Assembly (NCBI GenBank): GCA_038330095.1
Contig: JBBQNQ010000048.1
Coordinates: forward strand, 1 to 22,873
Origin: JBBPZA01 sp038330095
Lineage (GTDB): Bacteria; Actinomycetota; Thermoleophilia; Solirubrobacterales; Solirubrobacteraceae
Length of the DNA stretch: 22,873 nt
Direction of reading: 5' to 3'
Positions 13,512-20,702 of this stretch are shown here, piece after piece. Position 1 is the stretch's first letter, and each line of letters begins with the position of its first letter. The translations under genes and the position numbers were made by a program. The notes beneath the pieces are model-generated. The model saw nothing but the letters and a program-made list of their open reading frames with translations. It ran no database searches and was not told the origin of the DNA.

Positions 13512-15161
13512 TCAGGCCAGGTCGCGCTCCAGCACGCACTCCAGCCGCGCGACGTTGGAGTCGCCGAGCACCGTCTTGTCGACGCGCAGGCTCGCGCTGC
13601 GGCCGTGAAGCTCGATGGTCGCAACCTGGTTGTCGAAGAACGGCTTGGTGCACAAGCGCCAGCGGATCGGCGGGTCCGGGACCCCGGCCGAGCGCGCGAG
13701 CGCCCGGCCCAGCGCCGCCGCGGGGCGTGAGGTCGCGGCGCGGATGGCCCGCTTCTCGTGCTCGTCGAGCGGATTGCGGAACGGTGAGCAGACCGCCTGG
13801 TAGACGCTGCTGCGCACGCCGGCGCCGCGGCGGAAGGCAACCTCGGCCAGGTAGGCGTGGTGGACGTCGCCCGACAGGGCGACGATCGTCGCCGGCGGCT
13901 CGCCCCGGCGCCCCGCGCCGACGGCCTCGACCAGCCCGGCGAGGTCGCGAAAGGAGCGCTCGAACGCTGCCCAGTGCTCGAGATCGAGGCCCTGGCGCAT
14001 GCGCTCGCCCAGCCGTGCCGCCGGCCGCCCCCATGCGCCGGCGCACACCGCCTCGTTCCACGCCTCGAGGTGGTGCATTCCGGGGGCGAGGAGGAAGGGC
14101 AGCGAGGTGCCGAGCAGCAGGTGGTCGAAGTCCCCGTTCGCGTGCTCCTCGATGTAGCTCCACTCCCCGGGGTCGACCATCGTGCGCGCGCGGTCGTCCT
14201 CGACGATGCGGCCCGCGCGCGAGTCGAGCATGATCAGGCGCGAGCGCCCGAGGTCCCGGCAGTAGCTCCAGCGCGAGCCTGCGTTCTGGCGGTCGGCGCG
14301 CAGCGAGAACGCATCGAGGATCGGCTTGCCGTCCTCGGCGTCGCGCACCTCGCAGAAAAGCTCATCGTCCTCGAGCTCGCGCGGCGAGAGGTTGCCGATG
14401 TGCTGGTAGAGCCAGTAGGAGCTGAACGCCCCGACGATGCGCTCGTCCCACCACGGCTTGGCGCGGTACTCCCGTAGCCACGCCCCCGATGTGTTCCAGT
14501 CGTCGTGGACGTCGTGATCGTCGAAGATCATCGCGCTCGACACCGTCGAGAGCAGCCAGCGAATCGCCGGGTCCTGCCAGGAGTCGTAGTAGAGCCGCGT
14601 GTACTCCTCGAAGTCGGCGACCTGGGTTCCCGGCGGCTCGCCGATGTCGCGGCGGGCGCGGATGAAGTTGTGGGTCCCCGGCGAGGTCTCGTCGGCGTAG
14701 ACCTGGTCGCCGAGCAGGAGCAGCAGATGGGGCCAGCGCTCCACGGGCTGCTCGCGCATCTGCAGCGCGAGCGCGTAGAGCGCGTCCGTCTCCCGGCCCT
14801 GCGGGTGCTTGTCCTTGCGCTGTGAGAACGGATGGTGGTGGGGTGCGGCTACGCGGCAGGAGCCGAAGGCGACGCGAATCGCGCTCTCCTTGTCCAGCGT
14901 TCGGATCAGCGAGGGCGGCCACACCCCCGGGGCAGCCGGCGGCCAGGCACGCTCGCCGTCGAGGGCGACCTCGTAGGGGGTCGTCGAGCCCGGGCGCAGG
15001 CCGTCGACGAACACCAGGGCGTAGTGGTGGGTGCCGATCCGGAAAGTGCGCGCAGCGGCGCCCAGCACCTCGACCTCGCACGGGGCGTCTGTCTCCACCC
15101 ACACGGTCGCCTCGTGCTCGCCGACGTAACGCAGGAGGGGGCCGAGGAGAAGTTGGGGCAT
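13512..15161 (-). CDS. PhoD-like alkaline phosphatase D family protein
   Basis: This 549-residue metallophosphoesterase belongs to the PhoD-like family, whose members hydrolyse phosphate mono- or diesters with metal cofactors. An N-terminal beta-sandwich (about 1-90; GPLLRYVGEHEATVWVET) precedes the catalytic domain. Metal-binding blocks are AFGSC (98-102), LLLGDQVYADE (148-158), FDDHDVHDDWN (213-223) and, near the C-terminus, LSGDVHHAYLAEV. Unlike classical PhoD it has no signal peptide, so it is probably cytoplasmic and its natural substrate is uncertain. The ATG at 15161 begins the conserved sandwich directly; a weak CAGACT lies six bases upstream on the minus strand. It is divergent from hflX with 44 bp between the starts. 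Confidence 0.9.
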   Translation of the reverse strand: MPQLLLGPLLRYVGEHEATVWVETDAPCEVEVLGAAARTFRIGTHHYALVFVDGLRPGSTTPYEVALDGERAWPPAAPGVWPPSLIRTLDKESAIRVAFGSCRVAAPHHHPFSQRKDKHPQGRETDALYALALQMREQPVERWPHLLLLLGDQVYADETSPGTHNFIRARRDIGEPPGTQVADFEEYTRLYYDSWQDPAIRWLLSTVSSAMIFDDHDVHDDWNTSGAWLREYRAKPWWDERIVGAFSSYWLYQHIGNLSPRELEDDELFCEVRDAEDGKPILDAFSLRADRQNAGSRWSYCRDLGRSRLIMLDSRAGRIVEDDRARTMVDPGEWSYIEEHANGDFDHLLLGTSLPFLLAPGMHHLEAWNEAVCAGAWGRPAARLGERMRQGLDLEHWAAFERSFRDLAGLVEAVGAGRRGEPPATIVALSGDVHHAYLAEVAFRRGAGVRSSVYQAVCSPFRNPLDEHEKRAIRAATSRPAAALGRALARSAGVPDPPIRWRLCTKPFFDNQVATIELHGRSASLRVDKTVLGDSNVARLECVLERDLA

Positions 15162-15191
15162 CGCGGCAGTCTGACCGGTCGGCGCCGCCTC

Positions 15192-15197
15192 TACACT
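15192..15197 (+). promoter_or_regulatory. Probable -10 element of hflX (leaderless)
   Basis: TACACT is followed by eight bases and the GTG at 15206. There is no ribosome binding site. Sequence and spacing are the same as at 9294-9299. Confidence 0.55.
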
Positions 15198-15205
15198 CGT
15201 GCCAA

Positions 15206-16498
15206 GTGCAGCGATCGCACAACGGAGTAGTTCAGGGCGGCCGTGCCCGCCAGCGCGCGTACCTCATCGCTGCAACACCCGAGGGCGACGACCTGTCCGA
15301 GTTGCGCGAGCTGCTGCTGACCGCAGGCGTGGCGACGGTCGGCGAGCTCGTCCAGCATCGCGCCCGGCCGCATCCCAACAGCTACCTCGGTCCGGGCAAG
15401 CTCGAGGAGCTCAAGGGCCTGCTGAAGGAGTCCGACGCCAACCTCGTCGCCTGCGACGACGAGCTCTCACCACGGCAGGAGCGAAACCTCGAAGCCGCGC
15501 TCGAGGTGCCGGTGATCGACCGCACCGCGATCATCCTCGACATCTTCGCCGGCCACGCACACACCGCCGAGGGCAAGCTCCAGGTCGAGCTCGCCCAGCT
15601 CGAGTACAACCTCGCCCGCATGCGCGGGCTGTGGACGCACCTCGAGCGCCTGGGCGCCGGGCGCATGGACGGCGGCATCGGGACGCGCGGTCCGGGGGAG
15701 ACGCAGATCGAGACCGACCGCCGCCTGGCCCGCGACCGCATCTCCGCCCTGAAGCGCAAGCTCGCCGAGGTCTCGCGCCACCGGGAGAGGATGCGCAGCG
15801 AGCGCGAGCGCGCCCACTTGCCGCGCGTCGCGCTGGCGGGCTACACCAATGCCGGCAAGTCGACGCTGCTCAACGCGTTGACCGGGGCGGAGGTGGGAGT
15901 GCGTGACCGCCTGTTCCACACCCTGGACCCGACGACCCGGACGATGCGCCGCGACGGCAGCGCGCCGTGGCTTGTCACCGACACCGTCGGCTTCATCCGC
16001 AAGCTGCCCCACCAGCTCGTCGACGCCTTCGCCGCGACGCTCGAGGAGACGCGCCTCGCCGACCTGATCGTTCACGTCGTCGACGGCTCCGCGCCCGAGG
16101 AGGAGCTCGAGGAGATGGCGCGTGCGGTCGAGGACGTGCTCGAGGGCATCGACGCCGGAGCGGCGCCGCGACTGCTCGCGCTCAACAAGTGCGACCTGCT
16201 CGACGACGAACGCCGGCGCGAGCTGCGCTTCCGCCACCCTCGGTCGGTGCTGACCTCCGCCGTCACCGGAGAGGGACTCGACGCCCTGGCCGAGCGCATC
16301 GCCCTCGCCTTCGACCGCGGGCTGCGCCCGGTCGAGCTGCTGCTGCCCTACACCGAGGGCGGTCGGCTCGCCGAGCTGCACGAGGTGGCCGGCGAGCTGC
16401 ATCGCGAGGAGACCACCGAGGGCGTGCGGGTCAGCGCGCGCTTGCCGGCCGCGGTGGCCGAGCGCTACGAGCGCTTTGCGGTGAACGGGCGCGGGTGA
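15206..16498 (+). CDS. hflX: GTPase HflX
   Basis: This 430-residue Obg-HflX family GTPase binds and splits or rescues stalled ribosomes under stress. The N-terminal HflX domain (about 16-180) carries the family signature GPGETQIETDRR beginning at 162, followed by a basic coiled coil (180-205). The GTPase domain has the P-loop GYTNAGKS (212-219), G3 DTVGFIRKLP (259-268) and G4 NKCD (327-330). The C-terminal domain is complete. The GTG at 15206 is chosen because it follows TACACT by eight bases; the frame stays open further upstream only as antisense of the PhoD-type gene. The gene overlaps dut by four bases (GTGA), so the two are co-translated. Confidence 0.94.
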   Translation: MQRSHNGVVQGGRARQRAYLIAATPEGDDLSELRELLLTAGVATVGELVQHRARPHPNSYLGPGKLEELKGLLKESDANLVACDDELSPRQERNLEAALEVPVIDRTAIILDIFAGHAHTAEGKLQVELAQLEYNLARMRGLWTHLERLGAGRMDGGIGTRGPGETQIETDRRLARDRISALKRKLAEVSRHRERMRSERERAHLPRVALAGYTNAGKSTLLNALTGAEVGVRDRLFHTLDPTTRTMRRDGSAPWLVTDTVGFIRKLPHQLVDAFAATLEETRLADLIVHVVDGSAPEEELEEMARAVEDVLEGIDAGAAPRLLALNKCDLLDDERRRELRFRHPRSVLTSAVTGEGLDALAERIALAFDRGLRPVELLLPYTEGGRLAELHEVAGELHREETTEGVRVSARLPAAVAERYERFAVNGRG

Positions 16499-16932
16499 AG
16501 CTGCACTTCCGCCGCCTCTCGCCTCACGCGACCCTCCCCGTCCGCGCCTACCCCGGCGACGCCGGCCTCGATCTGCACTCCGCCGAGGCGGCGAGCCTCG
16601 GACCCGGGGAGCGGGCCTCGGTCGGAACCGGCCTCGCGGTCGCGATACCCGAAGGTCACGCGGGGTTGGTGCTCCCGCGCTCGGGCCTCGCCGCGCGCCA
16701 CGGGATCACCCTGCCCAACGCTCCCGGGCTCGTGGACGCCGGCTACCGCGGAGAGCTTCGCGTGCTGCTGCTCAACACCGACCGCGCCGCGCCCTTCGCG
16801 ATCGCCCCCGGCGACCGGATCGCCCAGCTGCTGATCGTGCGCGTCGAGCTGCCGGTGCCGGTCGAGGTGGAGACCCTCCAGGACAGTGAGCGCGGCGATC
16901 GGGGCTTCGGCTCGAGCGGCGTGCGCGGGTAG
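16495..16932 (+). CDS. dut: dUTP diphosphatase (trimeric dUTPase)
   Basis: This 145-residue enzyme hydrolyses dUTP to dUMP and pyrophosphate, keeping uracil out of DNA and feeding dTMP synthesis. All five trimeric dUTPase motifs are present in order: DAGLDL (22-27), PRSGL (61-65), NAPGLVDAGYRGE (75-87, catalytic Asp81 and uracil-stacking Tyr84), GDRIAQL (106-112) and the C-terminal RGDRGFGSSG arm (133-142). The length is normal. The GTG start overlaps the hflX stop codon as GTGA. Its own TAG stop (16930-16932) forms the first half of a -10-like hexamer for the next gene. Confidence 0.95.
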   Translation: MKLHFRRLSPHATLPVRAYPGDAGLDLHSAEAASLGPGERASVGTGLAVAIPEGHAGLVLPRSGLAARHGITLPNAPGLVDAGYRGELRVLLLNTDRAAPFAIAPGDRIAQLLIVRVELPVPVEVETLQDSERGDRGFGSSGVRG

Positions 16933-16935
16933 GAT
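16930..16935 (+). promoter_or_regulatory. Probable -10 element overlapping the dut stop codon
   Basis: TAGGAT begins with the TAG that ends dut and lies seven bases before the GTG at 16943. This gives the beta-propeller gene its own leaderless promoter although only 10 bp separate it from dut. Confidence 0.5.
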
Positions 16936-16942
16936 CGCGCTC

Positions 16943-18121
16943 GTGGCGGCCACCGCGCGCATCCTCGCCCTTGCCGCAGCCGCGCTCGCGCTTACCGCGG
17001 CGCCGGCCGTGGCGGTGCCCGACTGCTCGCCTATGCCCGCCGCCCGCACGCTGGCCTCGGGCCAGGGCGTGCTCGAGTCGGTCGCGGCGGACGCCCGCGG
17101 CCGCCTGTTCATCTCCGATCTCGGAGCCGGGCGGATACTGCGGCTCGACGGGCGCAAGGCCACTCCGCGCGTGCTCACGAGCGGGATCGACGCGCCCGGC
17201 GGCCTCGTCCTCGACGGCGCCGGCAGGCTCGTCGCCGGCTTCGGCGACAGCGCGGCGGCGGGACAGGCGGACGACGGCCGGGCCGGCCTGGAGCGCATCG
17301 ACACCGACACCGGCGAGCGGCGCCTGATCACCCGCGGGCTCGGCATGGCCAACGGCGTCGCGCGCGGCCCGGACGGCTCCTACTACGCCACCAACGACTT
17401 CGCCGGCGACGTCGACCGCATCCGGCGCGGCGGCGTGGAGGCCGACTGGGCGAAGCTCGAGTCCTCCAACGGGCTGGCGGTCGACACCGCCAACCGCTTC
17501 CTGTACGTCGACCAGACCTTCGCCGACGCCGCGATCAAGCGCGTCGACCTGGCCGCGCCCGGTCGGGTCAGGACATATTTCAGCGCGCCGGCCGCCGACG
17601 CCAACGCATTCCTTGACGGCATGGCCCGTGACGGGGCCAACCGGCTCTACGTCGCCGCCAACGGAGCCGGGGAGGTATGGCGCATCGACCGCGATCGCAG
17701 CGCCTGCGCGCTCGTGCGCGGGCTGAGCAACCCGAGCTCGGTGAGCTTCGGGGGCGGCGGCGCCTTCCCGACCCGCAATCTCTACGTCGTCGCCTTCTCG
17801 GGCGTGATCGTCGAGCTGGCGGACGTCACGACCGACCCGCCGGCCGCCCCGGCGCTCGGCCGGCTGCGCATCGGCGCGAGCCCACGCCGGGTGGGGGCCG
17901 GCGCGCGGGCTTCGATTGCCTTCACCGTCACCCGGCCGGCGGTCGGCGGGCGAAGGGCGGCGGTCGGTGCGACCGTGCGCTTCGCCGGCGCGCAGGTCCG
18001 CACCGACGAGGGCGGCCGTGCCGTCGTGGCCCACCGGTTCCGCAGCGCCGGCCTGCGGCGCGCGCGGGTGTCGATCCGCGGTCTGCGCGGTGCCTCGACG
18101 CTCGTGCGGATCACCCGCTGA
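16943..18121 (+). CDS. Secreted SMP-30/gluconolactonase-like beta-propeller protein
   Basis: This 392-residue exported protein has a Sec signal (about 1-24, ending near AVA). A six-bladed propeller of the SMP-30/gluconolactonase/LRE type follows to about 295. The four metal-ligand positions of that family appear to be kept: Glu45 in LESVAAD, Asn137 in ANGVARG, Asn176 in SNGLAVD and Asp225 in FLDGMARD. Lactonase or other hydrolase activity is therefore possible, though the substrate is unknown. A C-terminal beta-sandwich (about 305-392) with TDEGGRAVVAHRF resembles bacterial Ig-like domains. The GTG at 16943 is chosen because it opens the signal peptide and follows TAGGAT by seven bases; an in-frame ATG at 16886 lies inside dut and would spoil the signal. 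Confidence 0.83.
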   Translation: MAATARILALAAAALALTAAPAVAVPDCSPMPAARTLASGQGVLESVAADARGRLFISDLGAGRILRLDGRKATPRVLTSGIDAPGGLVLDGAGRLVAGFGDSAAAGQADDGRAGLERIDTDTGERRLITRGLGMANGVARGPDGSYYATNDFAGDVDRIRRGGVEADWAKLESSNGLAVDTANRFLYVDQTFADAAIKRVDLAAPGRVRTYFSAPAADANAFLDGMARDGANRLYVAANGAGEVWRIDRDRSACALVRGLSNPSSVSFGGGGAFPTRNLYVVAFSGVIVELADVTTDPPAAPALGRLRIGASPRRVGAGARASIAFTVTRPAVGGRRAAVGATVRFAGAQVRTDEGGRAVVAHRFRSAGLRRARVSIRGLRGASTLVRITR

Positions 18122-18149
18122 GCCTCGACGCCTCCGACTGACGAACGGT

Positions 18150-18155
18150 TAGGAT
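18150..18155 (+). promoter_or_regulatory. Possible -10 element of the osmoprotectant transporter operon
   Basis: TAGGAT lies 26 bases before the GTG at 18182, giving a predicted leader of about 20 nt that contains a weak GGGGA ribosome site at 18170-18174. It is identical to the hexamer at 16930. No -35 is clear. Confidence 0.4.
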
Positions 18156-18181
18156 CTGGCCTCCCTCTCGGGGACTGCCTC

Positions 18182-19258
18182 GTGGATAACACCGAATCCG
18201 CCCACTCCAAGGGGCCGTCGTCGCACCCGCAGGCGGCGCCGCTCGAGTTCCGCAACGTCGCCAAGCGCTACCCGGGCGCGTCCCGGCCGGCGATCGAGAA
18301 CCTCTCGCTCGAGATCCCGGCCGGGGAGATCTGCTGCATCGTCGGGCCCTCGGGCGGCGGCAAGACCACGGCCATGAAAATGGTCAACCGCCTGATCGAC
18401 ATCACCGAGGGCGACATCCTCATCGCCGGCCAGAGCGTGCGCCAGATGGACGTGACCGAGCTGCGCCGCGGGATCGGCTACGTCATCCAGCAGATCGGCC
18501 TGTTCCCGCACATGACGGTCAACGACAACGTCGCGACCGTTCCGCGACTACTGGGGTGGGACAAGGCACGGATCCGCGCGCGTGCCGCCGAGCTGCTCGA
18601 GCTCGTAGGCCTGGAGACGGAACTGGGCAAGCGCTATCCCGCACAGCTCTCCGGCGGCCAGCGCCAGCGCGTCGGCCTGGCGCGCGCGCTCGCGGTCGAC
18701 CCGCCCCTGATGCTCATGGACGAGCCCTTCGGCGCCATCGACCCGATCACCCGCGAGCGCCTCCAGGACGAGTTCCTGGGGCTGCAGGAGCGGATCCGAA
18801 AGACGGTCCTGTTCGTCACTCACGACATCGACGAGGCGATCAAGATGGGCGACCGGATCATCATCCTGCGCGAGGGCGGGATCCTCGCGCAGTACGACAC
18901 GCCGCAGGAGGTCCTCGCTCACCCCGCCGACGAGTTCGTCGCGCGCTTCGTGGGCGCCGACCGCGGACTGAAGCGCCTCTCGCTCAGCGACCTCTCCGCG
19001 CTCGAGCTGCTCGCCCCGGCACCGAATGGCGAAAGCCATTTGGTGGGAACGCCCGCTGACGCCCCGCGCGCAGGGCTGGACACGAGCCTGCGCGACGCGC
19101 TCTCGCTCATGCTCACCAGCGGCACCGAGCTCGTGGTCGTCGACGGGGACGGCAAGGTCGCCGGCAGGGCGACGATCGAGCTGATCCAGGCGGCGCTGCG
19201 CAACGGCAACGGCGCCGGCGCCCGAGCCGGCGCCGTGAAGGCGCCCGAGGCGACGTGA
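18182..19258 (+). CDS. opuCA: Quaternary-amine ABC transporter, ATP-binding protein
   Basis: This 358-residue ATPase of the OpuC/ProV-type importer for glycine betaine, choline or carnitine has Walker A GPSGGGKT (55-62), a Q-loop in YVIQQIGLFPH, signature LSGGQ (156-160), Walker B LMLMDEP (176-182) and the switch His214 in VTHD. After the nucleotide domain (to about 260) there is a linker and a single C-terminal CBS-like half (about 298-345; VVVDGDGKVAGRATI), where OpuCA proteins usually have a tandem pair. Ionic-strength sensing may therefore be altered. A 10-bp hairpin with a GAAA loop lies in the linker (19021-19044). The gene overlaps the first permease gene by four bases. It heads a four-gene operon. 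Confidence 0.92.
   Translation: MDNTESAHSKGPSSHPQAAPLEFRNVAKRYPGASRPAIENLSLEIPAGEICCIVGPSGGGKTTAMKMVNRLIDITEGDILIAGQSVRQMDVTELRRGIGYVIQQIGLFPHMTVNDNVATVPRLLGWDKARIRARAAELLELVGLETELGKRYPAQLSGGQRQRVGLARALAVDPPLMLMDEPFGAIDPITRERLQDEFLGLQERIRKTVLFVTHDIDEAIKMGDRIIILREGGILAQYDTPQEVLAHPADEFVARFVGADRGLKRLSLSDLSALELLAPAPNGESHLVGTPADAPRAGLDTSLRDALSLMLTSGTELVVVDGDGKVAGRATIELIQAALRNGNGAGARAGAVKAPEAT
19021..19044. repeat. Inverted repeat with GAAA loop inside opuCA
   Basis: Bases 19021-19030 pair with 19035-19044 over ten positions, nine Watson-Crick and one G-T, around GAAA. The inner arm AATGGC/GCCATT is AT-richer than the gene around it. It encodes the linker between the ATPase and CBS-like regions. 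Confidence 0.6.
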
Positions 19259-19986
19259 CCACCGCCGCGATCCCGATCCTCGCGCAGGCCCAGCCCGTGA
19301 TCCCGGACTTCGGCCGCGGCTCGACGTGCGTGCGCGAGAACGGCACCTTCTGCTGGGGCTGGTTCAAGGACAACTGGGGAGACGTCTTCCAGCCGGCGCT
19401 GGTGCAGCACCTGTGGCTCACCGCGATCGCCGTCGGGCTCGGGTTCGCGATCGCCTTCGTCGCCGCGCTGATCGCCTACCGGCTCCACTGGTTCGAGACG
19501 CCGTTCACGCTGTTCACCGGCTTCCTCTACACGATCCCGTCGCTGGCGTTGTTCCAGCTGCTCGTGCCGATCACCGGGCTGACCACCACCACCGTCGAGA
19601 TCGCGCTGGTCTCCTACACGTTGCTGATCATCTTCCGCAACACTCTGCTCGGGCTGCGGGGGGTGCCCGATGACGTACGCGAGGCCGCACGCGGTATGGG
19701 GCTGACGCGCTCGCAGATGCTGTGGCGGGTCGAGCTGCCGCTCGCGCTGCCGGCGATCGTGGCGGGCATCCGGGTGGCGACGGTTACCGTGATAAGCCTC
19801 GCCACGGTCGCGGCGTTCATCGTCGACCAGGGCCTGGGCGCACCGATCCGCGACGCGCTGCAGAAGAACTTCAACACCGAGTTCATCGCCGCGGGCCTGC
19901 TCGCGGTCATCCTCGCTCTGATCGCCGACGCCCTGATCGTCGGCGCCCAGCGGCTGCTGACCCCATGGGCGAGGAGGACGGCGTGA
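19255..19986 (+). CDS. opuCB: Quaternary-amine ABC transporter, permease protein 1
   Basis: This 243-residue inner-membrane permease belongs to the ProW/OpuCB type. After an N-terminal segment of about 50 residues with two cysteines (Cys25 and Cys33, in STCVRENGTFCWGW), five hydrophobic segments follow from about 52. The EAA loop that contacts the ATPase is EAARGMGLTRSQ (near 141-152), followed by ELPLALPAIVAGI. Cytoplasmic GTG start at 19255 overlaps the ATPase stop (GTGA). It pairs with the second permease, whose gene overlaps its end in the same way. The Cys pair could form a disulphide if that segment is extracytoplasmic. Confidence 0.9.
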   Translation: MTTAAIPILAQAQPVIPDFGRGSTCVRENGTFCWGWFKDNWGDVFQPALVQHLWLTAIAVGLGFAIAFVAALIAYRLHWFETPFTLFTGFLYTIPSLALFQLLVPITGLTTTTVEIALVSYTLLIIFRNTLLGLRGVPDDVREAARGMGLTRSQMLWRVELPLALPAIVAGIRVATVTVISLATVAAFIVDQGLGAPIRDALQKNFNTEFIAAGLLAVILALIADALIVGAQRLLTPWARRTA

Positions 19987-20678
19987 ACACCTTCGCCGAT
20001 GCGATCCGCTTCATCGGGAACAACACTGACCTGCTGCGCGACAAGATCATCGAGCACCTCGAGCTGAGCGGCGCCGCGGTCGGGGTCTCCATCCTCATCG
20101 CGCTCCCGCTCGGCATCTGGCTCGGCCACATCCACCGCGGCTACTTCGCGGCTATCACCCTGGCCAACGTAGGGCGCGCGCTGCCCAGCCTCGCGGTCAT
20201 CGCGATCGGCATCGCGCTCGTCGGCCTGGGCTTTGTGAACGTGCTGATCGCCCTCGTCGTGCTCGCCGTGCCGATCATGCTCACCAACGCCTACACCGCG
20301 GTCGACGGGGTCGACCGCGACGCGGTCGAGGCCGCCCGGGGGATGGGCATGCGCGGGCGCGACGTCCTGTGGCGCATCGAGCTGCCGCTCGCCCTGCCGC
20401 TGATCTTCGCGGGGATCCGAACGGCGACCGTCTACGTGATCGCCACGGCGACGCTCGCCGCGATCGCCGGCGGCGGGGGCCTCGGCGAGATCATCGTGAG
20501 CCAGGCCACCTACGGCATCGCCGGCGTGGTCGCTGCCGCACTGCTCGTCACCGCTCTGGCCTTTGCCGCTGAGGGCGGCTTCGCCCTACTCCAGCGCGCG
20601 GTCACCCCCCGCGGCCTGCGCGCGCAGCGCGAGCGCAGCGAGCCCCTGGTCGGCCCCGCCGTCGAAGCTACGACCTGA
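19983..20678 (+). CDS. opuCD: Quaternary-amine ABC transporter, permease protein 2
   Basis: This 231-residue second permease of the importer has about five to six hydrophobic helices and an EAA loop EAARGMGMRGRDVLW followed by ELPLALPLIFAGI. The family block IAGGGGLGEIIV lies near 160-171. A charged Arg-rich cytoplasmic tail ends the protein. The GTG at 19983 overlaps the previous TGA (GTGA) and is preferred over the longer open frame, which would read antisense-like sequence inside permease 1. It forms a heterodimer with permease 1 in the expected OpuC arrangement. The symbol follows gene content; CB and CD naming order is conventional only. Confidence 0.9.
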   Translation: MNTFADAIRFIGNNTDLLRDKIIEHLELSGAAVGVSILIALPLGIWLGHIHRGYFAAITLANVGRALPSLAVIAIGIALVGLGFVNVLIALVVLAVPIMLTNAYTAVDGVDRDAVEAARGMGMRGRDVLWRIELPLALPLIFAGIRTATVYVIATATLAAIAGGGGLGEIIVSQATYGIAGVVAAALLVTALAFAAEGGFALLQRAVTPRGLRAQRERSEPLVGPAVEATT

Positions 20679-20690
20679 ACAACCCCTACC

Positions 20691-20696
20691 AAGGAG
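20691..20696 (+). promoter_or_regulatory. Shine-Dalgarno of the substrate-binding protein gene
   Basis: AAGGAG sits six bases before the GTG at 20703. It is among the strongest ribosome sites in the window, fitting the need for more binding protein than permease. Confidence 0.75.
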
Positions 20697-20702
20697 AATC
20701 CA

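Noticed and set aside
14822..15205. Upstream extension of the hflX frame
   Set aside because: It is antisense to the PhoD-type gene and has no HflX-like sequence. The GTG at 15206 with its -10-like hexamer is the better start.
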